Shown here piece by piece: positions 19,430-28,341 of a DNA stretch of 51,114 nt. A program made the position numbers and the translations under genes. Within the stretch, counting starts at the first letter, position 1. Each line of letters starts with the position of its first letter. The stretch is taken from contig JAFWBQ010000020.1 of the NCBI GenBank assembly GCA_017507125.1, positions 1-51,114 of the forward strand, written 5' to 3'. Below the pieces are notes generated by a model. That model saw nothing but the letters and a program-made list of their open reading frames with translations, had not been told where the DNA came from and made no database searches. The DNA comes from Lentisphaeria bacterium (GTDB taxonomy: Bacteria > Verrucomicrobiota > Lentisphaeria > Victivallales > Victivallaceae).

Positions 19430-22400
19430 TTACTTTATAACTTGCATCGTTGAAGAGAGGGTGATACTTTTTCCACCGGGGCCCAGATCAACAAATTTGA
19501 AACATGGTTCAAAAGTTCCTGCTGCCTGTCTGCCGGAGTCCCAGACTGCAGCTCCTGCCAGATGATCGGCAGGAGCAAGAGTCATACGCGCTTTGATGCC
19601 GGGAGCATGGAACGAGACGGGAGCGGCATCAATGGGGGCATTGGGCGTCTTGACGGAAAAGAGTTGGCGGACTTCTTTTTCAAATAGTTTGTCAATGCCT
19701 GTGGTGAAAAGACTGCGGGCGAAGGATCGTTTGAAATCTACACTTTTTCCCTGTGCTGAAATGCGGGTGAAGCCTCCCGGAGATCCCGGAATGGCGGGAA
19801 TCAGGTTGTAGCGCATGCCGAAACTGATATCCCGGTCAGAGCTGTTGATAAGAGTCGTGACGACTTCAAGTTTGCGGAGTCCTTCTGTCACTTTGAAACT
19901 CTGCCTGATAACAAGGCCTGCCAGCTGACTGCGGTCACGGTCAAGCATTCTCTTTTCTGCGGTGATTTCAATGCCTCCTTTGATCTTTTTCTGTCCGGTG
20001 ACAGTAAATCCGCTTCTGATCTGGGTGGAGGGCGACCAGAAGGCAACGCAGCCGAAACCGCTCATCTGGTTGCCGTGAACGACGGCTTTGCCGTCAACGC
20101 TCCAGAGATTGGCGCAGAAAGTGGGCAGATAAAGCTCAAGTTTGTTTTTTCCGCTTGTGAAAGAGAGGATATTGTTTTTACGGTCGGCTTTGCAGTTGAT
20201 GTCTGCGTTGGCAATATCTTCGATTTTTGACTCTTTGATGCCGTAGATCTTTTCATATTCCGTATCGACAGCTTTTGCTTTAAGCAGCGCACTGCGCGCC
20301 GCTTTCTGTGCTTTGAGCATATCATCAGCAGTGAAAAGAACAAGTTTTTTATCGGCGGCTTTTTCAGGGGCGATCTCATAGACGGCACAGCGGACGGCTC
20401 CGGCATGGAGTGTGATACCCTGGGCAAGTTCTTTGCCTGTGAAGGATTTTCCGCCTTTGGCAGTGAAGCGTGTATCTGCATTTCTGACCGTGTAATGCTC
20501 TGCGGGCGAAAGCCCCTTCACTTTCAGTGTGAAGAAAACTTCACCGTCACGCCAGAAATTGAAGGCTGCGACGATGAGAGTTCCGTCAAGTTCGCAGGCG
20601 TTGTACTGAAGCATTTCATGGTAGGTGTGCGTTCCGATGAGGCGTTCAAGGACAGCGGTTTTGGCTGCATAGGGCGCCTGGGGTGTAAGCTCCACTTTGT
20701 TGTCGGCACATTTGCCTTTAAAAACGTATTTGTCATAACGGGCGGCAATATTGGAAGCGTCAGCAAAGGATTTCCAGAAACGGGCATCGTATCCTTTGGG
20801 GAAGGCGTAAACAGTGGCGCCTTCCCATCCGTTGAACATGAAGCTCAGAAGTTCAATGGCAATGGATTCAGGCTGAGTGACCCAATCCTGAAGCTGCATA
20901 CCATGGGGGAATGCAAGGAGTTTGATGTGTTTGGGATAATCTTTGTTGACAGCGGCACGGACATCTTTTGCTTTGAGATAAGTACGCAAATTGAAACTTT
21001 TGTTGTAGACGTAAGGAGTGTGAGCGTCCCAGAAAGCATAGGGCCCCCAGGGGTCGATCCAGTCAAATTTACCGGCGTAATCAATGGGATGCGTTTCTTT
21101 GTCAAAACCATTCTTGCGCCACGAGGAACTCATGTTGTCCACTTGGACTCCGGGGATGAAGCCCAGGGATTTGCCTTTCCCGCCTGTGGCAGCGGTGACG
21201 GCTTCATTGATCGTGTGCATTAATTTGGCATGTTCCAGACTGCGGAACCTGACTGCCTGCTTATAGTACTTGCGGTTCACAGCAAGTTCCTGGGGCCACT
21301 CCTTTTTCATCTGCTCCTCTGAAACGCCAACAAATTTGGCAAAGTTCTTTCGGCAGGTATCGCAGAAACAGCCGCGTCCCGCATAGCCGTAAGGCTCCCA
21401 GTTTGCCCAGAGACCGTCTGCTCCTTTGAGATTTTCTGTGATGTAGGGAACCGTGCTTTTGACATAGTAGGGACGCTTTTCATAAACTGCCGCAGGACAG
21501 GTCGCCCGGTTCATTTCCAGAAGATTGTGGGTACCGATGGCACGGTATTTGTCTGCTTCGGGACGGCCCTCAGGCTTGCCTACCCGGAATCCGTTGGCAA
21601 CGTAAAAGAGTTCAGGGGTGATGACCTTGACGCCTGCTTTACGCCATGCCGGGTAGGCGGAACGCTGACTGCCGACGATCCAGCGGACACCGGCTGCATC
21701 AAGCATTCTGGCGCAAAGAGAGATATTTTCAGGGGTGCTGTAAGACATGTAGACACCACCTGTGTAGATACCCGGCAGATAGTATTGGGGTTTGGCAGCT
21801 TTGAATTTGGGAATGACGGTGAAATTCACCGGAACGATGTTGGAAACTCTGATTCCTCCATCCTCCACCCATGCTTTTCCGGGGAGCAGTTTCGTTCCGG
21901 GGGCGGCTTTGGTGGAAATCAATGCGGAGTGACGCAGATAGTTGTCAAAGTCAGTCATGGCGGCGGGACGTCTGCGTCTGCCGGAAAGGTCGATACGGTA
22001 TTCCGTTTCCTTATTTCCTTTACGTTTGCCCAGCAATTTCAAGAATGCTGCCTCGTGGAACGTGATCTCTTCAGGCATGACCATGACCAATTGTGGACGG
22101 TTGAGTTTCGCCTCGGCAGGAGTACCGTTTCTTTTCCAGATAAAGGTGATGGTTCCGGGAAGATCCTGTGCCAGAGCAAAGGTATTGTCCAGTCTGCCCA
22201 TGGGTGAAAGCTGCAAGGTGAGTTTTTTGCCTGCAGCTGCGGGAGCTGCCGCAGTAACGGCAGGCTTGCGGAAATGAAGCTGCCCCACACCGTCGATCCT
22301 GTAAACGACCTGAACAGATTTCGTTCCCTGGGGGAGCAGGATCGCCTTCTGATAGTTCTGGTAGGTGTTGGAAAGTTTGATGGGGTAGACCTTGAAAAAG

Positions 22401-22933
22401 AGACTTTTTGCTTTCCAGTGTTTCCCTGCCGGTTCTGAAAAAGCCTGAACGATGAGACAGGCACCTCCGGGCCCTTCGATTTTTCCTTTGTACTGGAAGG
22501 TGAAGTTGTAAAGTCCCCCCCTGTCGTTGGGGAGATTGACCACTTTCCGCCAACCGCCTGAAGTGGATGCGACAACTTTCAAGGGCAGGATTTTTTTCAG
22601 TTCTTCAGGTTTGTATATAGAAAAAACACCATCTTTGACGCTCCATTTTACCATCTTGCGTACCTGGGCGCGCCGGGGATCTTTATCTGAAATCTCTTTG
22701 GTATGCAGAAAACAGTAGTTCCCCAGCCAGCGCAAAGGATCTTTGGAACTTTCTGCAAACGCGTGATCCGCATTGGTAATAAGATTTTCTGCCTGGGGGA
22801 TCTCTTTGACCTGTTTGAAAAGTTCAGAGGAACTTTTTTTCAGATCAAAGGTGACTCCGCCTTTGTCCAGCGGAGATGCTGCCAGTGAAAAAACGCCCAG
22901 CAGGGCTGCCGTTGTGATGAAATATCTTTTCAT
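19430..22933 (-). CDS. Giant secreted GH-like protein, copy B
   Basis: A 1167-residue paralogue of the 15061-18561 protein, with the same domain order: signal peptide (about 1-19), mature start LDKGGVTFDL, N-terminal beta domain, central barrel-like region with CFCDTC near residue 521, and C-terminal beta domains. Segments such as GVSEEQMKKEWPQELAVNR and FWRDGEVFFTLKVKGLSP are the same in both copies, while signal peptides and C termini differ. This suggests duplication followed by divergence at the substrate-facing or surface regions, which is inference. Shine-Dalgarno AAAGGAG precedes the ATG. It lies 38 bases after its own M55 partner gene. Confidence 0.8.
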   Translation of the reverse strand: MKRYFITTAALLGVFSLAASPLDKGGVTFDLKKSSSELFKQVKEIPQAENLITNADHAFAESSKDPLRWLGNYCFLHTKEISDKDPRRAQVRKMVKWSVKDGVFSIYKPEELKKILPLKVVASTSGGWRKVVNLPNDRGGLYNFTFQYKGKIEGPGGACLIVQAFSEPAGKHWKAKSLFFKVYPIKLSNTYQNYQKAILLPQGTKSVQVVYRIDGVGQLHFRKPAVTAAAPAAAGKKLTLQLSPMGRLDNTFALAQDLPGTITFIWKRNGTPAEAKLNRPQLVMVMPEEITFHEAAFLKLLGKRKGNKETEYRIDLSGRRRRPAAMTDFDNYLRHSALISTKAAPGTKLLPGKAWVEDGGIRVSNIVPVNFTVIPKFKAAKPQYYLPGIYTGGVYMSYSTPENISLCARMLDAAGVRWIVGSQRSAYPAWRKAGVKVITPELFYVANGFRVGKPEGRPEADKYRAIGTHNLLEMNRATCPAAVYEKRPYYVKSTVPYITENLKGADGLWANWEPYGYAGRGCFCDTCRKNFAKFVGVSEEQMKKEWPQELAVNRKYYKQAVRFRSLEHAKLMHTINEAVTAATGGKGKSLGFIPGVQVDNMSSSWRKNGFDKETHPIDYAGKFDWIDPWGPYAFWDAHTPYVYNKSFNLRTYLKAKDVRAAVNKDYPKHIKLLAFPHGMQLQDWVTQPESIAIELLSFMFNGWEGATVYAFPKGYDARFWKSFADASNIAARYDKYVFKGKCADNKVELTPQAPYAAKTAVLERLIGTHTYHEMLQYNACELDGTLIVAAFNFWRDGEVFFTLKVKGLSPAEHYTVRNADTRFTAKGGKSFTGKELAQGITLHAGAVRCAVYEIAPEKAADKKLVLFTADDMLKAQKAARSALLKAKAVDTEYEKIYGIKESKIEDIANADINCKADRKNNILSFTSGKNKLELYLPTFCANLWSVDGKAVVHGNQMSGFGCVAFWSPSTQIRSGFTVTGQKKIKGGIEITAEKRMLDRDRSQLAGLVIRQSFKVTEGLRKLEVVTTLINSSDRDISFGMRYNLIPAIPGSPGGFTRISAQGKSVDFKRSFARSLFTTGIDKLFEKEVRQLFSVKTPNAPIDAAPVSFHAPGIKARMTLAPADHLAGAAVWDSGRQAAGTFEPCFKFVDLGPGGKSITLSSTMQVIK

Positions 22934-22971
22934 GAGAACTCCTTTGTTTTCCGAAATTGTTCTGGATCGGC

Positions 22972-23802
22972 TCAGGGAAAAGTAAATCCGTCCATGTCGA
23001 TGCTGGGACCGTTGTACCAGGGGAGCGACTTTTTGTTGGCAGGGAAATAATCCTTTTCTGCCTGAGTGATGGTGGGACGCTCAATGGTTTCGCCCAAAGG
23101 GGAAAGGGGCGGCACATGTGAGGCATTGTCCCAGAGACGCAGCCGGACAGGTCCCTTGACCACAAAAGGTTTGATTTCGTGACGGCGGGCGATACCCCGG
23201 CGGGCGGCTTCGTAGATCAGCTTGCACGCCCTTGCGGGAATCAGAGAACACGCCTGATAACAGGAAAGGGCTTTCTTGGTCTGAACCTGTTCGATATCAG
23301 GGATCTTTTCCCGGAACTCCGCACAGATCTTGTCATCCCCTGACATCATTACAGAAGGAACGCCCAGATCTCCTGCCACGGCGGCGGCCATGGTGCCTTC
23401 GCTCAAATAGAACTCGCCATCATTGACTTCCCATCTTGAATGGGGAATAATGGAACAGGGGGTCGCTCCCATGGCGTGCATACCGATCTGGAGCATACAG
23501 TCGATGGTTTCATCAAGAAACGCCATCCACTGCGGCCCTGAACCGTTGCGTCCGTGGATGATCTGACATCTTTCATCCAGATCTTCAAAGAGGATATTAT
23601 AGCCTCTGCCATGATTGTCATTGACAAAAACTTCATCAGCGCCTTCGTCAAAAGCAGCTTTGACAGCGGCGTTGACCTCATCTGTCAGCAGTTTGTACAT
23701 ACGGTACCGGTGCTGGACAGATTCAATTCCGGGATTTGCGCGATTTTCCTGAAAACAGAATCCGGCGACGCCTTCAATATCAGTTTGAATATAGACTTTC
23801 AT
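22972..23802 (-). CDS. M55 family D-aminopeptidase (DppA-like), copy B
   Basis: A 276-residue M55 peptidase very similar to the 18585-19415 product. The zinc ligands are in the same positions (D8, E10, H64 in VNDNHG, H109 in IGMHAMG, E135 in LSEGTMAA). Differences are scattered (FVNDNHGRG versus YVNDNHGSG; GPQWMAFLDET versus GKWLPIFDSS), so both copies should be active. No signal peptide. It starts 3 bases after the DUF89 gene, so the two are likely translationally coupled, and precedes the copy B giant protein. Known family members act on D-Ala-containing peptides such as peptidoglycan fragments. Confidence 0.92.
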   Translation of the reverse strand: MKVYIQTDIEGVAGFCFQENRANPGIESVQHRYRMYKLLTDEVNAAVKAAFDEGADEVFVNDNHGRGYNILFEDLDERCQIIHGRNGSGPQWMAFLDETIDCMLQIGMHAMGATPCSIIPHSRWEVNDGEFYLSEGTMAAAVAGDLGVPSVMMSGDDKICAEFREKIPDIEQVQTKKALSCYQACSLIPARACKLIYEAARRGIARRHEIKPFVVKGPVRLRLWDNASHVPPLSPLGETIERPTITQAEKDYFPANKKSLPWYNGPSIDMDGFTFP

Positions 23803-23805
23803 TTT

Positions 23806-24672
23806 TTACCACAGGTTTCGGGGGATTATTTGAATAGAGTTGAAAGGACAGTTGAGCAAAGTGGTGATAACTTCACACTTGGCGCGGAAAAGATAGAAGA
23901 CAGGGCGCTTGAAGATATGTTCCATAGATTCAAAATTGCCCTGACCTTTGGCGATGACAAGATCGACGCTGTGGAGCTTGTCAAGAAATTCTTTCTTTGA
24001 ACGGGTGAAAGAAACGCCTGCTGTGGCGTCTCCAGTGTCAATGACAGGGGCGAAATCAATACCGGATTCAATAGCATCCGCAGGAGTGACGTCGTTGAGA
24101 ACAGGGAATCCTCTGACACCTACGGTCAGTTTCTCTTTGTAAGGCTCCATGACCAGACGGTCTATGACCGCTTCGCCGCAATTATCCAGCATGTAGAGAA
24201 TGGAATCAGCTTCATCCATTTTCTGTTTCAGCACTGCCGCAGCATTTCTGTCGTAAGGCTGATCGAGAATGGAAACGATACTTTTTTCAACACCGGCAAG
24301 ATCGAGATCACGGTTGATTCCATAGTCAATAATGTTTCCCGCAGCGGCAAGGCAGACGGCGGCATTGAATGGCTCTTCTGATTTCTCAACGATCTTCCGC
24401 AATTTGGGGAGCAGTTTCAATGCAAGGCGGGTCGAATTGTGTTTGATCTCAGCCATGGGATCAAACTGACCTGATTCACGGACATTGATGTCACCCCAGA
24501 TATGAGCGAGCAGTTCCGGAGGAGAACCGCCCCGGCTCGAAACTTCAGTGAAGTAGTTGAGCATCTCATTGGCAATAGCTTTTTTCTTTTCATTGCATGA
24601 TCCGCCAAGTTTTTCAGAAAGTTCCAGGATCAGCTTGAAAATGCAGTCGTAACATTTAAAGTTGATTTTCAT
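23806..24672 (-). CDS. DUF89 (ARMT1-like) damage-control phosphatase family protein
   Basis: A 288-residue protein of the DUF89 family, prokaryotic type with an N-terminal CxxC (C7, C10). Metal and active-site motifs are visible: AAAGNIID (about 110-116), LDNCGEAVID (DNCGE at 163-167), LNDVTPADA with D194, and KGQGNFE (242-248). Family members are metal-dependent phosphatases thought to clear damaged or overproduced phosphorylated metabolites, especially sugar phosphates. Placement directly before M55 and GH-like genes suggests removal of a toxic sugar phosphate from the pathway; this is inference. It follows the FtsW/RodA gene by 35 bases with no room for a separate promoter. Confidence 0.88.
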   Translation of the reverse strand: MKINFKCYDCIFKLILELSEKLGGSCNEKKKAIANEMLNYFTEVSSRGGSPPELLAHIWGDINVRESGQFDPMAEIKHNSTRLALKLLPKLRKIVEKSEEPFNAAVCLAAAGNIIDYGINRDLDLAGVEKSIVSILDQPYDRNAAAVLKQKMDEADSILYMLDNCGEAVIDRLVMEPYKEKLTVGVRGFPVLNDVTPADAIESGIDFAPVIDTGDATAGVSFTRSKKEFLDKLHSVDLVIAKGQGNFESMEHIFKRPVFYLFRAKCEVITTLLNCPFNSIQIIPRNLW

Positions 24673-24707
24673 ATATTTTTACCTGTTTCAGCCTCTATTT
24701 TTAATCC

Positions 24708-25760
24708 TTACTTTGCCTCATTTTTGTCTGATGCGGCACTCAGGGCGATACCCAACAGTATACCGCAGCCCACAAGGGAGCTTCCGCCGTAACTGATCAG
24801 CGGCAGTGTCAGTCCTGTGGGAGGAAGCAGACTTAAATTGACCCCGATGTGAAGCAGAGTCTGGATGCCGATGATTATGACGCATCCGGCTGTGAAGAGC
24901 CGTGCCGCCGGTGTCAGATCCCGGCGCATGGCGATGCAGCTCAAAGCGCCGAGAAGCACGGCAAAAAGTACCAGAACCAGAAGGGCGCCTGCAAATCCGA
25001 TGGTCTCTGTCAGAGTGGCATAGGCAGAATCGTTGTAGGGCAGCGGAACATACGCATTGCTCCAGAGGGCCTGTCCGATCTTGGAGCCGAACCAGCCCCC
25101 CCGGGCGCTTGCCAGTTCAAGCTGCCTCAGATGCCAGGAACTTGCCGGATTGAGAAACGCGGTCAGACGCTTGTAGGCATAGGGATGCATGTAAACAAAA
25201 GCGGCTGCTCCGGCTGCGGCCGGCAGAACGCATCCGATGAGCCATCTCCAGCGTATGCCGGTGACAAATATCAGTGCCAGAAAGAGTGAAAAGTAGATGA
25301 AAGATGTACCGAAATCCGGCTGTATGACAATAGCGCCGATCCAGATCATGGTATATCCGAATCCGGCGAAAAAGCGCAAACTATCTCTGTCGAAGTGTTT
25401 GAGAATTGCCGTTAACCCCAAAAGAAAGAAGGCTTTGGCGATCTCCGTGGGCTGCAGGCTGAAAGAACCGTAACGGAACCAGCCGCACATGCCGTTGATA
25501 CGGGTCCCCAGAAGAGGAAGGATCAGCACAGCCAGAAAGGAAATGCCGGAAAGAACCAGGGCGTGTCTGCGGAAAAAAGCAAAAGGCAGAGCTCCGCAAA
25601 GGAACATCAATCCGACTGCGGCTCCGAAAGAAAGGAGTTGGCGCAATACCAGATAATAGGGGGATTCAGCTTCACTTTGTGAACTCAGGATCGTCAGCAA
25701 ACCGAAAAAAGTGAGCAGGATCATAGAAAAAATAACTGTTCCGCGCAGGGATATTTTCAT
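24708..25760 (-). CDS. SEDS-family peptidoglycan polymerase (FtsW/RodA type)
   Basis: A 350-residue polytopic membrane protein of the shape-elongation-division-sporulation family, the glycosyltransferases that polymerise lipid II into glycan strands. Motifs seen: WFRYGSFSLQPTEIAK (94-109, the W..G..QP.E..K motif), QPDFG with D149 (the essential Asp), PYNDSAYATLTETIGF (241-256) and the C-terminal LLPPTGLTLPLISYGGSS (311-328). FtsW and RodA cannot be separated with confidence. It is not in a division (dcw) cluster. Its ATG overlaps the stop of the truncated PBP2-like gene as ATGA, which fits the usual SEDS/class B PBP pairing. Confidence 0.93.
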   Translation of the reverse strand: MKISLRGTVIFSMILLTFFGLLTILSSQSEAESPYYLVLRQLLSFGAAVGLMFLCGALPFAFFRRHALVLSGISFLAVLILPLLGTRINGMCGWFRYGSFSLQPTEIAKAFFLLGLTAILKHFDRDSLRFFAGFGYTMIWIGAIVIQPDFGTSFIYFSLFLALIFVTGIRWRWLIGCVLPAAAGAAAFVYMHPYAYKRLTAFLNPASSWHLRQLELASARGGWFGSKIGQALWSNAYVPLPYNDSAYATLTETIGFAGALLVLVLFAVLLGALSCIAMRRDLTPAARLFTAGCVIIIGIQTLLHIGVNLSLLPPTGLTLPLISYGGSSLVGCGILLGIALSAASDKNEAK

Positions 25761-26440
25761 AACTTTTCCCCTTCCTTGAATTTTTGTTCGATCTCTTCAA
25801 GGGTTTCCGGCAATTTCAAATCTTTGCCGTCCGAAGGTGGAGTCGCCAGTTTGAAACTTTTGGGCATGTAATTCCCGAAACGGTCGACCAGAACTGAATA
25901 TCTGCCGGGAATTCCCCGCAGAAGCAGTTCATTCTGCAGTTCCCAACCGCTGATGCCGCATTGGATATTGTTCCGCAGCTCGATTTTTCCGGCAAGGGTC
26001 CTGACTGCCTCTGAGTCACAGACCAGTCTTTCATTTCGTACCAGAACACGCAAAGGAGCACCCTTCAAAAGAAGCGGCTCAAGAGCGATCAGTTCGTCAG
26101 GACGCAGATGGCGGCGCAGAGGCTTTGACGGGGGAACATCAAACTCCATTTTTCCGAAAAGTTCAATCAGGGCATGCTGCTCATCTTCGCTGAGCTCGTA
26201 TTCTCCGGAGTTATTGTAATGAAGATCACAATAGAGTTCGCTCCAGACCAGAACTTTCCCGTTTTTATCCAGGATCCTGCCCCGTCTTGCGGGCAGTTGA
26301 CGCCAGACTCTGGCAATTTTTTCGCCTCTGGCAAGAATTTTTTCCCGGTCAGGGCCGGCAAGACGGCATCCCTTTACGGCACAGCAGACGAATGCCGCAC
26401 CGAAAAAAAACAGGATAACGCAGAATCTTGCCGTATTCAT
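25757..26440 (-). CDS. PBP2-like pedestal protein lacking the transpeptidase domain
   Basis: A 227-residue protein. Hydrophobic anchor at about 5-22, then the class B PBP N-terminal pattern: ARRGRILDKNGKVLV (51-65), a small head region, and GISGWELQNELLLRGIPGR (162-180) followed by a KDLKL end where the transpeptidase domain normally begins with an LTID strand. None of the penicillin-binding motifs (SxxK, SxN, KTG) is present and the protein stops about 20 residues later. The stop is immediately followed, with ATGA overlap, by the SEDS polymerase. It therefore resembles a PBP2/FtsI pedestal alone. The ATG at 26440, 4 bases after the MFS stop, is preferred because it opens directly onto the anchor. 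The assignment rests on motif pattern, not an alignment. Confidence 0.75.
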   Translation of the reverse strand: MNTARFCVILFFFGAAFVCCAVKGCRLAGPDREKILARGEKIARVWRQLPARRGRILDKNGKVLVWSELYCDLHYNNSGEYELSEDEQHALIELFGKMEFDVPPSKPLRRHLRPDELIALEPLLLKGAPLRVLVRNERLVCDSEAVRTLAGKIELRNNIQCGISGWELQNELLLRGIPGRYSVLVDRFGNYMPKSFKLATPPSDGKDLKLPETLEEIEQKFKEGEKL

Positions 26441-26444
26441 GTTG

Positions 26445-27704
26445 TCAAGCTCTTTTCTTTTTTTCCACAAGAGCGGGCGGCGGCACCCGTTTGGCGACCC
26501 ACTTCATTGCCGGAAGCATCAGGAAATAAAGTATTCCTGAAACCAGAAACAAACCGTGAACTCCACCGAACAGAACAGCAAGTCCTCCTCCTGCCAGTGA
26601 ACCTGTCATCCATCCGGTGGAACGCGCCGTTGCCGACCATCCCAACATCATACTGTGATGGCGCGGACGGGAAATGCCCGCAAGCCATGCCTGAAACATG
26701 GGTTCCATGCCCCCCGCTGCAAAGACCTGAATGAAGCGTTCCACCATGATGAGTTCAGAACTGGAGGCAAAAGAGAGGAGGATCCGCATGACACCTGCGA
26801 TGGCAATGACAAATGTCAGCACCTTCAGTAAAGAGATCTTACTTGCCGCATATCCTAAAATCAATCCTGAAAGCATACCTCCGAGAGCACACAAACCGTT
26901 GATCCAGCCTGTCCAGCGGAGCGCTTCAGTGGAATCGGGTTCGACTTCCATGACCAGCTGGGGGAGAAAGGGACCATCAATGTCTCTGGAAAATCCCATG
27001 ACGATGAAAAGCATCAGCAGCAATCCCGCTTTCCCGAATTTCGGAATCTGGAATTTGCGTCGGTGAGGGGCTTTTTTATGTATGACAGGATGAAACTCCT
27101 CTTTGGTGAAAAGGATCAGAACTGTACTTACGGCAAGCAGAACGCCGCCCCAGATGAAGGTCTGAAAAAAGCCGAAACGGCTGACCATTTCACCGCCGAG
27201 AAACTGTCCGCCCATGATTCCGGCAAACATGCCGGCTGAGGCTGCCCCCAGAGATATGGTCAGATGTTTCTGCGGCGTCGTGGAAACGATGAGGGTCTGG
27301 GCCGCTGTGACAGTACCTACAAGGGCTCCCAGCGCCAACCGGTGAAAGATCATCAGCATCGGACTGCCGATAAATGCCATGAGCGGCGTCAGGATGGCTC
27401 CACCCAAAGTGGCACGCAGCAGCATCATTTTTCTGCCGTAACGGTCTCCCAGAATACCCCAGACAGGGGCGAAGAGACAGAAACTCAAGTTACCCGCCAT
27501 GTTGTAGACGGCAACGTACATGGAAAGTTCCCCGGGATCCGTGATATGGCCTGTCTCCTTGAACCAGAATGGCATGAAAGTCATTGCAGCGCAGAACGCC
27601 ACCTGGGCGAAAAATTGAGCCACTGTGATCAGGATCACATTTCTGAGCCAATACTCTTTCCCGTCTGAATGGATGATTTCAGCCATTGTTCCGGCAACGG
27701 GCAT
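26445..27704 (-). CDS. Major facilitator superfamily transporter
   Basis: A polytopic transporter of about 419 residues with some 12 hydrophobic segments. The loop 2-3 signature is GILGDRYGRKMM. A charged central loop (KEEFHPVIHKKAPHRRKFQ) separates the two halves. The substrate cannot be read. Starts are ambiguous: ATG at 27704 follows a GGGAGGA box by only 3-4 bases; ATG at 27686 lacks a clear box. Both lie inside the end of thiE, so translation is probably coupled. It may be a drug or sugar-phosphate exporter; no neighbour settles this. Confidence 0.85.
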   Translation of the reverse strand: MPVAGTMAEIIHSDGKEYWLRNVILITVAQFFAQVAFCAAMTFMPFWFKETGHITDPGELSMYVAVYNMAGNLSFCLFAPVWGILGDRYGRKMMLLRATLGGAILTPLMAFIGSPMLMIFHRLALGALVGTVTAAQTLIVSTTPQKHLTISLGAASAGMFAGIMGGQFLGGEMVSRFGFFQTFIWGGVLLAVSTVLILFTKEEFHPVIHKKAPHRRKFQIPKFGKAGLLLMLFIVMGFSRDIDGPFLPQLVMEVEPDSTEALRWTGWINGLCALGGMLSGLILGYAASKISLLKVLTFVIAIAGVMRILLSFASSSELIMVERFIQVFAAGGMEPMFQAWLAGISRPRHHSMMLGWSATARSTGWMTGSLAGGGLAVLFGGVHGLFLVSGILYFLMLPAMKWVAKRVPPPALVEKKKRA

Positions 27705-28341
27705 ATTCCTCCCGCAGCTCCCGTACTTTTGCACAGACATCCGGCGCCGTAGTGATCTCTGTCACCATTGCAAGCACTTTTGCACCTGCTTCAAGGAGTT
27801 CTTTGAACCGGTGTATTTTGATGCCGCCCATTACCGTAAAGGGCAAAGAGATCTTTGATGAGACTTCTGCGATCATCGGCAGACCCACGGCACCGCAGTT
27901 GACCTGTTTGGTTTGTGTGGGATAGATGGGGCCGATATTGATGCAATCGGCACCTTGTTCAAGAGCGGAAAAAGCCTCCGGCAGATTGTGGGTCGAATTA
28001 CCGATAAAGAGTTCCGGTGCGATTTTTTTTGCCACAGCAACAGGCATGTCATCCTGTCCCAGATGGACACCGTCTGCCCTGGCGGCAAGAGCAACATCCA
28101 CCCGGTCATCTATCATCATCAGAACACCGAACTTATCCGCAATGGGACGGCATTTACATGCCAGTTCATAAAGATATTTATCGGACTTGTTTTTTTCTCT
28201 GAGTTGAATGATTTTTGCGCCGCCTTCAGCGGCAGCAGCAAAAATATCTTCAGGAGAACGGCCCAAACAGAACTCTGAAGAGATCACCGGATAGATGTCT
28301 GCACTGCGGAATATTTCCAGTTTCTCAGCTTTTGATCTCAT
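27679..28341 (-). CDS. thiE: Thiamine phosphate synthase
   Basis: A 220-residue TIM-barrel enzyme that joins 4-amino-5-hydroxymethyl-2-methylpyrimidine diphosphate and thiazole phosphate to thiamine phosphate. Motifs seen in order: IIQLREKN, MIDDRVDVALAARADGVHLG, GNSTHN, IGPIYPTQTK and FTVMGGIK, all typical of ThiE. No other thiamine gene is near and no TPP riboswitch is visible; the gene is internal to the long run. Its ATG overlaps the yceD stop as ATGA (28338-28341). Confidence 0.93.
   Translation of the reverse strand: MRSKAEKLEIFRSADIYPVISSEFCLGRSPEDIFAAAAEGGAKIIQLREKNKSDKYLYELACKCRPIADKFGVLMMIDDRVDVALAARADGVHLGQDDMPVAVAKKIAPELFIGNSTHNLPEAFSALEQGADCINIGPIYPTQTKQVNCGAVGLPMIAEVSSKISLPFTVMGGIKIHRFKELLEAGAKVLAMVTEITTAPDVCAKVRELREEYARCRNNG

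Noticed and set aside
27679..28341. A TPP riboswitch upstream of thiE
   Set aside because: The gene starts by ATGA overlap inside yceD, with no untranslated leader and no thi-box-like sequence.
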